Shown: positions 1 to 9,969, counted from the stretch's first letter. The stretch is DNA of 59,439 nucleotides from CAZTHK01 sp964613215 (GCA_964613215.1 CAZTHK010000021.1:1-59439), one strand, 5' to 3'. The notes: generated by a model not told the origin, from the letters alone. Made by a program: numbers and translations.

Positions 1-444
1 GCTGAAACCAAAGCCACTTTTTGGGCTTTCCGCAACAAAAACTAGTTAATTAATACTATAGCAAAAAGATATATCTAACCTCAATCGGTCAAAATCATGG
101 TGACCGGAACAGCGATTCTTTTCCTCCATACGCCAACCTGTCCGGATTATACCTCCTCTTATTACTCCACAGCTGGTGGTGTTTACCAATTACAGAAATG
201 GCAGAGAAAGTATCACCGGTCAGCCGCAAAGACAACCAGCATCAATGGTTTTATTGACGGATTGAGGTTAATTATCACATGGACTTGTATTAAAATAATA
301 TATGTTAACTAAATATATGTTTCACAAAGAGTTAGGCTGTCCTAAAGATAATAGTATAATACTAGAATTCCGTTTGACAAATTATACCGAAAATATTAGT
401 TTATGGTTGAATCCGGCGGGAATTAATTCGCCGGTAGAGATTGG

Positions 445-472
445 TTGATTTTTCTGGCCCTTGAGTTAGAAT
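445..472 (+). promoter_or_regulatory. Possible sigma70 promoter for the response-regulator gene
   Basis: TTGATT (445-450) and TAGAAT (467-472) are separated by 16 bp. This would place the transcription start near 480, about 80 nt before the TTG start codon at 559. The match to consensus is moderate and rests on the sequence only. Confidence 0.3.
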
Positions 473-491
473 ATAGAGGCGCGTTCAAGGC

Positions 492-519
492 TCCGGCCGG
501 CGCGCCGGATTGCTCTTTT
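492..519 (+). terminator. GC-rich hairpin with T-rich tail in the leader
   Basis: TCCGGC (492-497) pairs with GCCGGA (504-509) and is followed by TTGCTCTTTT. It resembles a short Rho-independent terminator. It lies between the candidate promoter and the gene at 559, so it could be a leader attenuator. It could equally be the terminator of a gene outside the window. Confidence 0.35.
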
Positions 520-558
520 AACTATGCATATGGAACATTTTAACCAGGGAGGCTAGCT

Positions 559-1545
559 TTGAAGGGGAACGTTCTGATAATAGACGACGAGGCCGAAATA
601 AGAAGAAATCTAACCGTTGGTCTCACCCAGGAGGGATACAGCGCAGTTGCCTGCCCGGACGGCATTTCAGCCATACACGAGCTCAAGAATGCCCGGGAAG
701 AGGGAATGCAGTACGATTATCTGATCACCGATATATTCATGCCCGACATCGATGGACTCAAGATACTCAAGGTTATCAAGAAGCAGCATCCCGACCTTCC
801 GGTGCTGGTTATAACAGGCTATGGAGACGTCAGCCTGGAGCTGGAGGCCATAAGTGAGCACAACACCGGCTATCTGGATAAGCCATTCGAAATAGATGAA
901 CTTGTCCAGGCGCTGGAAGAGCTCAAAGCCGGAACCACCGAGGTCAGGGAAGAGGCGGAAGAAGCGGAGCCGGAGATCAGAGAATCTGTCAGCGCCTATC
1001 TCACCATCCGGGTTCCTGAAACAGGTGACAGTGTGGATATTTACAAGAAGCTGTACCATATGGACGGGGTTCAGCGCTGTGAGGCGGTCAGGGGAGATTT
1101 TGATATCATCATCCTGGCTCAGGCCGGCTCTCAGAAGGAGATAGACCGGCTGTTCGAAAAGATCGGCAATATGGATGATGTGGAGGTGGTGTCGATGAGC
1201 AGGGTGGAAAGACCGAAGCTGGACCGGGATGTAAGCGATTTCATAAATACCTACGCCAGACTGGTTAAGGAGACCGAGAGCGAGACATCCTCCAAACATC
1301 CGGGTACCACCAGCTACATCCTGGTGGATATAGACAAGGATGCCATACAGCAGGTTTTCACCACCGTTTTCTTCATAGACGAGATAGTATTCTGTGACAT
1401 CATAGAAGACGGCTCCAAGCTGGTGGGCATGATCACCGGCGACACCGCAGTGGGAACCAGGCCCCGGGTAGTGGAGAAACTCAACGAGATAGAGGGCGTG
1501 TTGAGGGTAAGAGAAGCCAAGGTAATAAAGATAATGGACGAATGA
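559..1545 (+). CDS. Response regulator with receiver and two RAM-like sensor domains
   Basis: This 328-residue protein starts at TTG, with AGGGAGG six bases upstream. Residues 1-125 form a CheY-type receiver: the acidic pair is in IIDDE, the phospho-acceptor Asp in LITDIFMP, the Thr in VITGYGD and the Lys in LDKPF. After an acidic linker come two domains of about 75 residues (about 150-225 and 250-327) that resemble the Lrp/AsnC ligand-binding (RAM/ACT-like) fold. No DNA-binding domain is present, so the output is probably protein-protein contact or small-molecule sensing. It lies 117 bp upstream of, and on the same strand as, the NuoE-like operon, which suggests a link to that redox complex. 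The receiver assignment is secure; the RAM assignment is from pattern only. Confidence 0.85.
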   Translation: MKGNVLIIDDEAEIRRNLTVGLTQEGYSAVACPDGISAIHELKNAREEGMQYDYLITDIFMPDIDGLKILKVIKKQHPDLPVLVITGYGDVSLELEAISEHNTGYLDKPFEIDELVQALEELKAGTTEVREEAEEAEPEIRESVSAYLTIRVPETGDSVDIYKKLYHMDGVQRCEAVRGDFDIIILAQAGSQKEIDRLFEKIGNMDDVEVVSMSRVERPKLDRDVSDFINTYARLVKETESETSSKHPGTTSYILVDIDKDAIQQVFTTVFFIDEIVFCDIIEDGSKLVGMITGDTAVGTRPRVVEKLNEIEGVLRVREAKVIKIMDE

Positions 1546-1662
1546 ACAGCCCCACAGGTCTGGAGCAGAGAAGCTATTCGCTAAATTCTGGATTTAAATT
1601 CGGGAGTTGCAAGGTGTTTTACTGAAGCGAGATGATCAGAAAAAAAGGAGCAATGTGAATAA

Positions 1663-2163
1663 ATGAATGATGAATTCACTTACAGCCTCTGGCGCTACGA
1701 CGGCACTCCTGGAGAGCTAATTCCCCTTCTGCAGTCCGCCCAGGACCACTTCGGTTACATTCCACGAAGAGCAATCAACTACATCTCCACTGTAACCGGT
1801 ATCCCCGAATCGGAAGTATACGGGGTGATAACCTTTTACAGTCAGTTCAGATTGAAACCGATGGGGAAATATGTAATCAGGGCATGCGCGGGCACAGCCT
1901 GCCATGTATCGGGAGCTGATCTGATAAGGGAGACCATCGAGGATGAACTGGGGATAGAGGAGGGACAGACCACCGACGACGGACTGTTCACCCTCAATAC
2001 GGTGGCCTGTATCGGATGCTGCTCTCTGGCGCCGGTGATAATGATCAATGACAATACCCACGGCCGGCTCACTCCGGCGGAGGTGAGGAAGATCCTCAGG
2101 AAATACAAGAGGGGGGAGAAGAACGCGAGTGCCGAAGCTAAATGCGAAACCGGAGCCGGGTAA
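1663..2163 (+). CDS. NuoE/HydC-like [2Fe-2S] subunit
   Basis: This 166-residue protein belongs to the 24-kDa thioredoxin-like [2Fe-2S] family (NuoE, HndA, HydC). These subunits pass electrons between the flavin subunit and the remaining Fe-S chain. The four cluster ligands are visible as C-x4-C in RACAGTACH and C-x3-C in ACIGCC. The N-terminal helical part has the usual LLQSAQDHFGYIP stretch. The start has AAAAAAGGAG about 12 nt upstream, slightly far. It is the first gene of a set with the NuoF-like gene at 2324 and the large fusion gene at 4111, with a 160-bp gap before the former. Length and motifs are normal for the family. The physiological acceptor cannot be read from this subunit. Confidence 0.93.
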   Translation: MNDEFTYSLWRYDGTPGELIPLLQSAQDHFGYIPRRAINYISTVTGIPESEVYGVITFYSQFRLKPMGKYVIRACAGTACHVSGADLIRETIEDELGIEEGQTTDDGLFTLNTVACIGCCSLAPVIMINDNTHGRLTPAEVRKILRKYKRGEKNASAEAKCETGAG

Positions 2164-2323
2164 AATCCCGGGATGCGGATACCAAAATATGCCGGCCTGC
2201 AATCTTACCGCCGCCCGGGGGAACAAGGATGCCCGGCCGCGGATTCAGGCTTGACCGGTCACGCAGAAATGAGACCGGTAATGATGAAACAACTGTTCTG
2301 TATATGAGAATGGGAGTTCTCCT

Positions 2324-4099
2324 ATGAAAAAGATACTTGTCGGGATGGGAACATGCGGGCTTTCTGCCGGAGCGCAGGAGGTCTATGACAAACTTGAAGA
2401 GATCCACTCCCGGGACGGCGAGAAGTTCGAACTGGCGAAAACCGGCTGCATCGGGATGTGCTATCTGGAACCGCTGGTGGAGGTCCGGGAGAAGGGTGAG
2501 AGAACCATCTACTGCGAGGTGGGACCGGATACGGTGGATAAGATAATCTCGCAGCATGTGGAAAAGGGGGAGGTGCTGGAGGACAATGTAGCCCTCCGGC
2601 TCGATGGAGACGGAAATCTCAGCGGCGACCAGTCCGATTTTCAGCAGCTTCAGACCCGGATAGTGCTGCGCAACTGCGGGTCTATCAATCCGGAGAAGAT
2701 CGAAGAATATGAGGACGCCGGCGGGTATCAGGGACTCAGAAAGGCTCTGGATATGAAGCCGGAAGATATTATAGAGGAGATCAGGGAATCGGGACTGCGG
2801 GGAAGGGGAGGCGGAGGCTTCCCCACCGGATTCAAATGGTCTCTTACAGCAAAAAATGAGGCGGACATTAAGTATGTTATCTGCAACGCCGACGAGGGTG
2901 ACCCGGGGGCATTCATGGACCGGTCCGTACTGGAGGGTGATCCCCACGCCGTGCTGGAGGGGATGATTATATGCGGCAAGTCCATAGGCGCTTCCTTCGG
3001 CTATATCTACTGCCGGGCGGAGTATCCCCTGGCCATACGGCGTCTCAACATGGCCATAGAGTCAGCCCGGGAGAAGGGATATCTGGGCAAGGATATTCTG
3101 GGTTCCGGATTTGATTTCGACGTAAAGATAAAACAGGGAGCGGGGGCTTTCGTCTGTGGAGAGGAGACCGCCCTGATAGCTTCCATAGAGGGTCAGAGGG
3201 GGATGCCCAGGCTGAGGCCTCCCTATCCCGCCAATAAGGGCCTGTGGGGAAAACCTACCAACAACAACAATGTGGAGACATATGCAAACGTTCCCTGGAT
3301 AATATCGAATGGCGCCGGAGAATATGCCAAATACGGCACAGAGAAGAGCAAAGGCACCAAGGTTTTCGCCCTGGCCGGAAAGGTAAAGAGGGGAGGACTG
3401 GCGGAGGTGGAGATGGGCACCACCATCCAGGACCTGGTATTCAGGGTAGGGGGAGGAATCAAGGGGGACAAGGAATTCAAGGCTGTCCAGATGGGTGGTC
3501 CCTCGGGGGGCTGCATACCTTCAAAACTTGGCCATACTCCGGTTGATTTCGAATCCATCCCGGCTACCGGAGCGATTATGGGATCCGGAGGTATGGTGGT
3601 GATGGATGAATCCACCTGCATGGTGGAAATCGCCAGATTCTTTCTGGATTTCACTCAGAAGGAATCCTGCGGCAAATGCACCTTCTGCAGGATTGGAACC
3701 CTCCGGATGCTGGAAGTGCTGGAAGGGATAACCAAGGGAGAGGGAGAGGAGGCAAATATTGAACAGCTGGAGAATTGGGCCAGGAAGATAATCGAGACCA
3801 GTCTCTGCGGCCTGGGGCAGACCGCTCCAAACCCGGTTCTGACCACCATAAAATATTTCCGGGAGGAATACGAAGCACATATAAAAGATAAGAGATGCCC
3901 CGCCTGCAGCTGTTCCCCCCTGGTGGAATTCAGGATAGATCCGGAGAAATGCACCGGCTGCACCCTCTGTGCCAAGAACTGCCCGGTGGGGGCCATTTCA
4001 GGCGAACCCAAAGAGGTGCATGAAATAGACAACTCCATATGTGTCAAATGCGGCAAGTGTATAACCAGCTGCAAATTCGACGCGGTATACAAGAGCTGA
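2324..4099 (+). CDS. NuoF/HydB-like NAD(P)H dehydrogenase flavin subunit
   Basis: This 591-residue protein is of the long HydB/HndC type rather than a short NuoF. In order it has an N-terminal thioredoxin-like [2Fe-2S] domain (Cys in GMGTCG and GCIGMCY), the FMN/NADH-binding module with GLRGRGGGGFPTG and NADEGDPGAF (about residues 155-200), an SLBB region, the Nuo51 [4Fe-4S] ligands ESCGKCTFC (about 445), and a C-terminal 2x[4Fe-4S] ferredoxin (CTGCTLCAKNCP and CVKCGKCITSC). Such subunits oxidise NADH and feed or split electrons towards ferredoxin-type carriers in soluble bifurcating complexes. GGGAG lies 8 nt before the ATG. It ends 11 nt before the downstream fusion gene, so the two are co-transcribed. 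No membrane segment is present, so the complex is probably cytoplasmic. Confidence 0.95.
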   Translation: MKKILVGMGTCGLSAGAQEVYDKLEEIHSRDGEKFELAKTGCIGMCYLEPLVEVREKGERTIYCEVGPDTVDKIISQHVEKGEVLEDNVALRLDGDGNLSGDQSDFQQLQTRIVLRNCGSINPEKIEEYEDAGGYQGLRKALDMKPEDIIEEIRESGLRGRGGGGFPTGFKWSLTAKNEADIKYVICNADEGDPGAFMDRSVLEGDPHAVLEGMIICGKSIGASFGYIYCRAEYPLAIRRLNMAIESAREKGYLGKDILGSGFDFDVKIKQGAGAFVCGEETALIASIEGQRGMPRLRPPYPANKGLWGKPTNNNNVETYANVPWIISNGAGEYAKYGTEKSKGTKVFALAGKVKRGGLAEVEMGTTIQDLVFRVGGGIKGDKEFKAVQMGGPSGGCIPSKLGHTPVDFESIPATGAIMGSGGMVVMDESTCMVEIARFFLDFTQKESCGKCTFCRIGTLRMLEVLEGITKGEGEEANIEQLENWARKIIETSLCGLGQTAPNPVLTTIKYFREEYEAHIKDKRCPACSCSPLVEFRIDPEKCTGCTLCAKNCPVGAISGEPKEVHEIDNSICVKCGKCITSCKFDAVYKS

Positions 4100-4110
4100 G
4101 GAGTGGATCA

Positions 4111-7100
4111 ATGGAAGAAATGATCAAGTTAAAGATCAACGGTCAGGAAATCGAAGCCAGGCCCGGCTCTACCATACTGGAAGTGGTGAGGGAGAACCAG
4201 CTGGATGACATCCCCACCCTCTGCCATGCCGATGATCTGGAGCCTTACGGATCCTGCTTCGTGTGTGTGGTGGAGGTGAAGGGGAAGAGAAACCTGGTCC
4301 CCTCCTGCGCCACCGGGGTTGCTCCCGGAATGGAGGTAGAAACCCGTAACGAGAGAGTGATGGCAGCCAGAAAGATGGCTCTGGAGCTTCTCTGCTCCAA
4401 TCACTACGCAGACTGTGTCTCCCCCTGTATGGAGGGATGCCCGGCAGGAGTGGATGCTCAGGGCTATATTGCCCTGAGTGCCATGGGCGAATATGTCAAA
4501 GCGGTCGATCTGATCAGGGAGACCAATCCCCTGCCGGCCATCTGCGGCAGGGTCTGTGTGCGTAAGTGCGAGGTGGTGTGCCGCCGGCAGGATGTAGATG
4601 AACCGGTAGCCATTAACAATGTAAAGAGATATATAACCGATATACCGGGAATATACGATAAGGATCCGGAGCGTAAGCCGGAGACGGGCAAGAGTATCGG
4701 TATAGTGGGATCCGGTCCGGCCGGTCTTGCCGCCGCCTGGTTCCTGGGCAAGCAGGGACACCGTCCGGTAATCTACGAAGCCATGGAACACTCCGGGGGG
4801 ATGCTGCGGTACGGAATACCCGAATACCGCCTGCCCGACCGCGTGCTCGACGCCGAAGTGGAATACATAGAGAGGGCCGGGGCCGAGGTTCATTATAACA
4901 CCAGGATCGGAGAGGATCTTACCCTGGACCAGCTGCGCAGCAAGCACCATGCCGTATTCGTGGCTACCGGGGCATGGAAGGGCAAACCCATGAGAGTGGA
5001 GGGAGAGGATGAAACGGAAGGGGTGATAAGAGGGGCTGAATTTCTGAGGGAGAAAGCGGATAATCCGGAGCCTGTTTCCGGAACGGTGGTGGTAGTAGGC
5101 GGAGGAAACACCGCCATGGACGTGGCCAGAACATCCTGGCGTCTGGGGGCGGATAAGGTGATAATACTCTACCGCCGCACCAAGGCGGAGATGCCGGCCG
5201 ATGAGATGGAGATAGAGGACTGTCTGGATGAGGGCATAGAGATCATGGAACTGGCCTCCCCGGTAGGAATAATGGAGGAAGAGGGCAGAATAAAGGCCCT
5301 CCGGTGTATCAGGATGAAGCTGGGCGAGCCGGATGAATCCGGCCGGCGGCGCCCCATACCGATGGAGGGCTCCGAGTTCAACTTCCCCTGCGATCTGGCA
5401 GTTCCCGCCATTGGCCAGTCCCCCGTCACGGATGGTCTCACTGAAACGGATGGAGAAGAGATCAAGCTTACCAGATGGAATACCTTCGTGGTAAATACCG
5501 GTACCATGGAGACCAATGTGGAGGGAGTATTCGCAGGAGGTGACTCCTCCGACGACGGCCCCACCGTGGTTATCGATGCTATCCGGGACGGTCAGAGAGC
5601 CGCCCGGGCTATTCATTCATACATTACCGGCCAGCCGTTCCCTGCTGTCGATTTCAGAATCAGAAAGGAGTTCTGGAAGAAACCGGGCAAACAGGAGTTG
5701 GGCGAGGTTCGGGAAAGCCCCCGCCACCATCTTCATACCATTGATGTGGAGGATAGGAAGGGCAACTTCGAGGAGGTTGCCACAGGTTTCAGCTATGAGG
5801 ACAACCTTCATGAATGCGACCGCTGCCTCTCCTGCGGCTGCCTGCGCTACTACGACTGCGAACTCAGGGAACTGGCTGAGCAATACGGTGTGGATATGGA
5901 TGAATTCAAGGGATATGTCAGAAAGCACAAGGTGGATGACCGCCATCCCCATATAGTATACGATCCCAATAAATGTATCCTATGCGCCAAATGCATCCGG
6001 ACCTGCGAGAAGGTTCTTCCCATCTCAGCACTGGGACTGGTAAACAGGGGTTTCCGCACCGAGATGAGGCCGGCCATGAACGATCCCCTGGTGGATACCA
6101 GCTGTGTCAGCTGCGGAAACTGTGTGGCGGCATGTCCTACCGGTGCTCTCACGGTCAAATATCCCTTCCCCGGCAGATCTCACTTTATCACTGAAGATGA
6201 GGAGAGCCATTGCGCCTTCTGTTCCCTCACCTGCCCCATAAAGGTGAGAGAGCTGAGCGACCGGCGTTATTTCATCGAGCCTTCAGGGGTATCTGGTGAG
6301 TACCTTTGCAAGTATGGAAGATTCGGGAATGAAATATTCATAAACAAGGAGAGAATAGAAGAACCCAGAGTGAGGAGTATGGAGGGAACCGAAGAAACCG
6401 GAATCTCCCCAGCTGTGGAGAAAGCAGTAAAAGGACTCCGGGAAGCGGCGGAGAAGCACGGTCCCGGCGGAGTGGGTGTTTTCGTATCCCCCGACCTCAC
6501 CAACGAAGAGCTCTACCTGGCCGGCAGGATCGCCAGGGACGGAATAGGAACCAACAACATAGCCTCCCTCTCCATCCTTGCCGACGGCCGGAGAGAGAAG
6601 ATTCTGGACGATGCTTTCGGCTTTACCGCTTCTACCGCCGACCGGAGCTGTATCAAAGATGCCGATCTGATTATATGCAACAACACCGCTCTGGAATCCG
6701 ATCACCTTATCCTGAGTATGGAAGTGATCGAAGCGGTTAAAGAACAGGGAGCAGAATTCATAGTGAGCAACTCCACCCTGGATAACACTGACCGGGTTCT
6801 CTCCACCCTGGCCATGGATCCAATGAGAGGGAGAGCCTCCCTGTTGTGGAAGGGGATAATCGCTGAGATGATCAGAGAGGGAAGACTGGACAGGGATATA
6901 ATAAAGGAGCCCGGCATACTGGATGATTTGGTGGAGGACAAACATGTGGATCCGGAAAACCTCTCCGGGTTCACCGGGGTGGAGCAGGAAGATATCAGAA
7001 AGGCGGCTGAAATCATATCAGCAGCCCGCAAGATAGTTATCATCCATTCGCCCGACCGGCCCCAGGACAGGGCTGACGGCGATCTGGAGACACTGGCCAA

Positions 7101-7803
7101 CCTGGCAATACTGATGAGAAGGCAGGGCAGGGAAGCCGATATCCTTCTGCCCCGAAATGCATCCAACAGCGCAGGGATGGAGTTAGTGGGTGCCGATCCA
7201 TCCTTCAGTCCGGCCCGGCTGGCGGCGGAAGAAAAATCGGAGGGAGCACACAGCAGGGAGGAACTTCTAGGGCTGCTCAAGTCCGGAGGGATAAGGGCCG
7301 CTCTGATAATCGGAGAAGATCCCATGTCCTGGATGGAAGCAGAGTCCTGGTTCCAGGGAGTGGAATTCCTGGTAGCCATGGACTGGACCCCCACAGAGAC
7401 CACCAGGATGTCGGCGGTAGTGCTGCCAGGCTCCACCTACCTGGAAACCGGCGGCACCAGATGCAACTTCGAGGGCCGGGTGATAGATTACCGGCGGGTG
7501 ATAGAACCCCCCTCCTGCCTATCCGGCATTGATGTCCTTAAAGAACTGGCCGGCGGGTTCGACATTGATGTATCCGGTGACATAACCGCAGAGATCGGTG
7601 GCCTTATCCAGAAGAAGATGGCCCCGGATCTTATCCCCTACTACTGGAATACCGGCCAGCAGCGGCCGGAGCCTCCGCGGGAGCAACTGGTGGAAGCTCA
7701 TATCCGGACCAAACCGTCTTCGATCCCGCCTCCACTGACCCAGCAGAGGAAGTATAAACACGAGATTACCAGCGTAGGATTGAAACATTATAAAGTTATA
7801 TAA
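4111..7803 (+). CDS. NuoG-like fusion: 2Fe-2S, GltD FAD/NADPH, ferredoxin and molybdopterin-oxidoreductase domains
   Basis: This 1230-residue protein starts at the ATG preceded by GAGGAG, 11 nt after the NuoF-like gene. In order it has a plant-type [2Fe-2S] ferredoxin (1-80), and a GltD/NfnB-type module with an N-terminal Cys cluster, FAD site GIVGSGPAGLAAAW (about 190) and NADPH site VVVGGGNTAMDVA (about 325). A 2x[4Fe-4S] ferredoxin follows (NKCILCAKC about 620, CVSCGNCVAAC about 665). The C-terminus is a molybdopterin-oxidoreductase fold that begins with HCAFCSLTCP (about 700) and ends with the NuoG-like LPGSTYLETGG stretch (about 1105). I see no Cys or selenocysteine that could bind molybdenum, so this last domain is probably structural, as in NuoG. 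Pairing with NuoE/F subunits suggests an NADH/NADPH/ferredoxin oxidoreductase, possibly bifurcating. An NADPH-linked formate dehydrogenase relative is an alternative. Confidence 0.88.
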   Translation: MEEMIKLKINGQEIEARPGSTILEVVRENQLDDIPTLCHADDLEPYGSCFVCVVEVKGKRNLVPSCATGVAPGMEVETRNERVMAARKMALELLCSNHYADCVSPCMEGCPAGVDAQGYIALSAMGEYVKAVDLIRETNPLPAICGRVCVRKCEVVCRRQDVDEPVAINNVKRYITDIPGIYDKDPERKPETGKSIGIVGSGPAGLAAAWFLGKQGHRPVIYEAMEHSGGMLRYGIPEYRLPDRVLDAEVEYIERAGAEVHYNTRIGEDLTLDQLRSKHHAVFVATGAWKGKPMRVEGEDETEGVIRGAEFLREKADNPEPVSGTVVVVGGGNTAMDVARTSWRLGADKVIILYRRTKAEMPADEMEIEDCLDEGIEIMELASPVGIMEEEGRIKALRCIRMKLGEPDESGRRRPIPMEGSEFNFPCDLAVPAIGQSPVTDGLTETDGEEIKLTRWNTFVVNTGTMETNVEGVFAGGDSSDDGPTVVIDAIRDGQRAARAIHSYITGQPFPAVDFRIRKEFWKKPGKQELGEVRESPRHHLHTIDVEDRKGNFEEVATGFSYEDNLHECDRCLSCGCLRYYDCELRELAEQYGVDMDEFKGYVRKHKVDDRHPHIVYDPNKCILCAKCIRTCEKVLPISALGLVNRGFRTEMRPAMNDPLVDTSCVSCGNCVAACPTGALTVKYPFPGRSHFITEDEESHCAFCSLTCPIKVRELSDRRYFIEPSGVSGEYLCKYGRFGNEIFINKERIEEPRVRSMEGTEETGISPAVEKAVKGLREAAEKHGPGGVGVFVSPDLTNEELYLAGRIARDGIGTNNIASLSILADGRREKILDDAFGFTASTADRSCIKDADLIICNNTALESDHLILSMEVIEAVKEQGAEFIVSNSTLDNTDRVLSTLAMDPMRGRASLLWKGIIAEMIREGRLDRDIIKEPGILDDLVEDKHVDPENLSGFTGVEQEDIRKAAEIISAARKIVIIHSPDRPQDRADGDLETLANLAILMRRQGREADILLPRNASNSAGMELVGADPSFSPARLAAEEKSEGAHSREELLGLLKSGGIRAALIIGEDPMSWMEAESWFQGVEFLVAMDWTPTETTRMSAVVLPGSTYLETGGTRCNFEGRVIDYRRVIEPPSCLSGIDVLKELAGGFDIDVSGDITAEIGGLIQKKMAPDLIPYYWNTGQQRPEPPREQLVEAHIRTKPSSIPPPLTQQRKYKHEITSVGLKHYKVI

Positions 7804-7990
7804 TCTTTGATAGCGGAGAAGGTGAAAGCCAGTTTACTAAATTCAAAAGTGCAGGGCCAAAGCCTTGAAAGACCAGCAGCGACAGAGGGATTGACCTCAA
7901 AAGCACTTTCATAAGTTTCAGTAACGCATCCGGCGGATTCACCCCGCCGGCCACTACCTGATACAGATACCTTAATAGGGGAGGGATGGG

Positions 7991-9964
7991 ATGGAAAGAA
8001 CAAAAAATATCTTCTCCTTTCTGGAGAACAACTTTGACTATCTCCTGGCAGTGGAGGGGAATGGAAAAATCTTAAGAGTCAGCGATCAGATGCTGGAGGA
8101 TGGCATCGCCGCAGAATCGGTGGATGGAAAGAACCTGGAGGACATACTAACCTCCTCCTCCCTTAATACCTTCCAGCAGGCCATGGAACAGGTAAGGGAT
8201 GGCAACCGCGGTATAGCCGTATTCGTGGACAGGAACCTCCGGGGCCATTCAATTCCGTTGAAATCAGGTTTTGCCGATTACGGCAGGGATGGATTATTCA
8301 TATTCTTCGGCAACAAGCTGGGTTCACTGAGCAAGGGGGAGGATTGGGAGAAGGACGAACGGCTGAAGGAACTGGCCTGTATATACAATGTGGCCGAGCT
8401 GATAGAATCTTCTGAAACAGTGGAAGAATTCTTCACCCGGCTGCCCCGCCATCTGGCAGCGGGGATGCTGCATCCCGAGGATGTATTTGTTTATTCCGTC
8501 TACGAAGGCAAGGAATACGGAAACAAACCATCCTCGGACAATTACCTCTCGGTAACCCTCACCGTGTGGAACCAGGAAAGGGGCGAGATAAGGGTAGGTT
8601 ACCACGATGAATCTATAGACTTCCTCCTGGAGGAGCAGAAGATGCTCGACGAGATCGGCAGGATGCTCAACCTGGCACTGGACCGTAAGGAGCTGAAGGA
8701 CAAACTGTCCAGGATGGAGAAGGAGGAGAAGGATTCCCACGCCCGGCTGAGGGAGCTGAGCGACGAGATCGCCAAGCGCACCGCCGAGCTGGAAAATCAG
8801 AAGCAGAAGCTCTCCATCGTGGATTCCTACCTGAGCAGGGTGAACGAGGGATGGACCAAGGCAAAGAGCCGCCTGGAGACAATCTTCAATGCTATTCCCG
8901 ATGATGTGGTCCTGATCGACCGGAACCGTCATGTGGTCATGACCAACCGTGAGGACATCGAACCGGGCGATTACTGCTACTCTGCATTCAACCGGGACAG
9001 GCCCTGTGAAGACTGCCGGCTGGCCAGGATACTGAGGGAGAAGACCCCGGTCACCCTTACCATCAAGGACGGGGACAGGTACCTCCAGGTGCATGCCCTT
9101 CCGGTCTACAACAAGAAACACGAAGTGGACGGCATACTGGAGTTCTACCGGGATGTCACCCTGGAGAAGACCTACCAGCAGCAGCTCCAGCAGGCGGACA
9201 AGCTGGCCTCGATTGGTGAACTGGTCAGCGGAATCGGTCATGAGATCAACAACCCCAACCAGTTCATCAGGGGCAATATCAAGATAATCAAGCAGGCTCT
9301 GGAGGATATGCTCCCCATCGTGGATGAGTATCATCAGGATCATCCCGATCTCAAAATCGCCCGGCTGAAGTACGATTTCTTCCGGGAGCATATAAATGTG
9401 CTGGTAGATGATATGGCCCACGGTTCAGAACGGATCAAGGATATAGTGGAGGGACTTAGAGCCTTTACCAAGAAAGACGAGGGGCTTCTGACCGACCGGG
9501 TGGATATCAACCCCCTGGTTGAGGCAACCACCAGGCTGGTACACAAGGAGGTACACAAGCACGCCGAAATAGAGCTGGATCTCCAGAATGAGCTTCCCTC
9601 TTTCAACGGGAATTCCCAGAAGATCGAACAGGTACTGGTCAATCTTATAGTGAACGCAGGCCAGGCTATCCCGGAAGGCAAAAAAGGCCGTATTATAGTC
9701 AGAACCAAAAAGGAAAATTCTGAAATAGTGGTTCAAATCGAGGATAATGGCAGCGGGATGAATGAGAAGACCATGAAACAGATATTCGATCCCTTCTTCA
9801 CTACCAAAAGAGATAAGGGCGGCACCGGCCTGGGCCTGGCTATCGCCTTTCGCATAGTTGAGGAACACGGAGGCAGAATATCGGTCAACAGCGAACCGGG
9901 CAAGGGGACTACCTTTACTATTAAATTTCCCATTACTCAGAAAGGGGAAACCAAGGAGGGATAG
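7991..9964 (+). CDS. PAS sensor histidine kinase (soluble)
   Basis: This 657-residue kinase has no signal peptide or membrane segment, so it senses a cytoplasmic cue. An N-terminal PAS-like domain (about 5-110) is followed by a GAF-like region and a long charged coiled coil (about 215-290). A second PAS domain (about 294-395) carries a C-x2-C pair in the form common in kinase PAS domains. The DHp helix has the phospho-acceptor His in GIGHEINNP (about 415). The ATPase domain has N-box VLVNLIVNAGQAI, G1 DNGSGM (about 583) and G2 GGTGLGLA. All catalytic motifs are intact. It starts at an ATG after GGAGGGATGGG, 187 bp behind the oxidoreductase operon. Only 5 nt separate its stop from the next regulator gene, so they form a two-component pair. 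Confidence 0.93.
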   Translation: MERTKNIFSFLENNFDYLLAVEGNGKILRVSDQMLEDGIAAESVDGKNLEDILTSSSLNTFQQAMEQVRDGNRGIAVFVDRNLRGHSIPLKSGFADYGRDGLFIFFGNKLGSLSKGEDWEKDERLKELACIYNVAELIESSETVEEFFTRLPRHLAAGMLHPEDVFVYSVYEGKEYGNKPSSDNYLSVTLTVWNQERGEIRVGYHDESIDFLLEEQKMLDEIGRMLNLALDRKELKDKLSRMEKEEKDSHARLRELSDEIAKRTAELENQKQKLSIVDSYLSRVNEGWTKAKSRLETIFNAIPDDVVLIDRNRHVVMTNREDIEPGDYCYSAFNRDRPCEDCRLARILREKTPVTLTIKDGDRYLQVHALPVYNKKHEVDGILEFYRDVTLEKTYQQQLQQADKLASIGELVSGIGHEINNPNQFIRGNIKIIKQALEDMLPIVDEYHQDHPDLKIARLKYDFFREHINVLVDDMAHGSERIKDIVEGLRAFTKKDEGLLTDRVDINPLVEATTRLVHKEVHKHAEIELDLQNELPSFNGNSQKIEQVLVNLIVNAGQAIPEGKKGRIIVRTKKENSEIVVQIEDNGSGMNEKTMKQIFDPFFTTKRDKGGTGLGLAIAFRIVEEHGGRISVNSEPGKGTTFTIKFPITQKGETKEG

Positions 9965-9969
9965 CAGTA

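Larger units (their letters stand above)
1..558. other. Intergenic leader without a convincing gene
   Basis: I see no gene here. A 71-codon open frame at 97-312 has no ribosome-binding site and no recognisable protein pattern. The right part contains two GC-rich inverted repeats (about 413-434 and 492-509) and a possible promoter at 445-472. It therefore probably serves as the upstream regulatory region of the response regulator that starts at 559. Confidence 0.5.

Noticed and set aside
97..312. 71-codon plus-strand open frame
   Set aside because: It has no ribosome-binding site, low-complexity composition and no recognisable motif.
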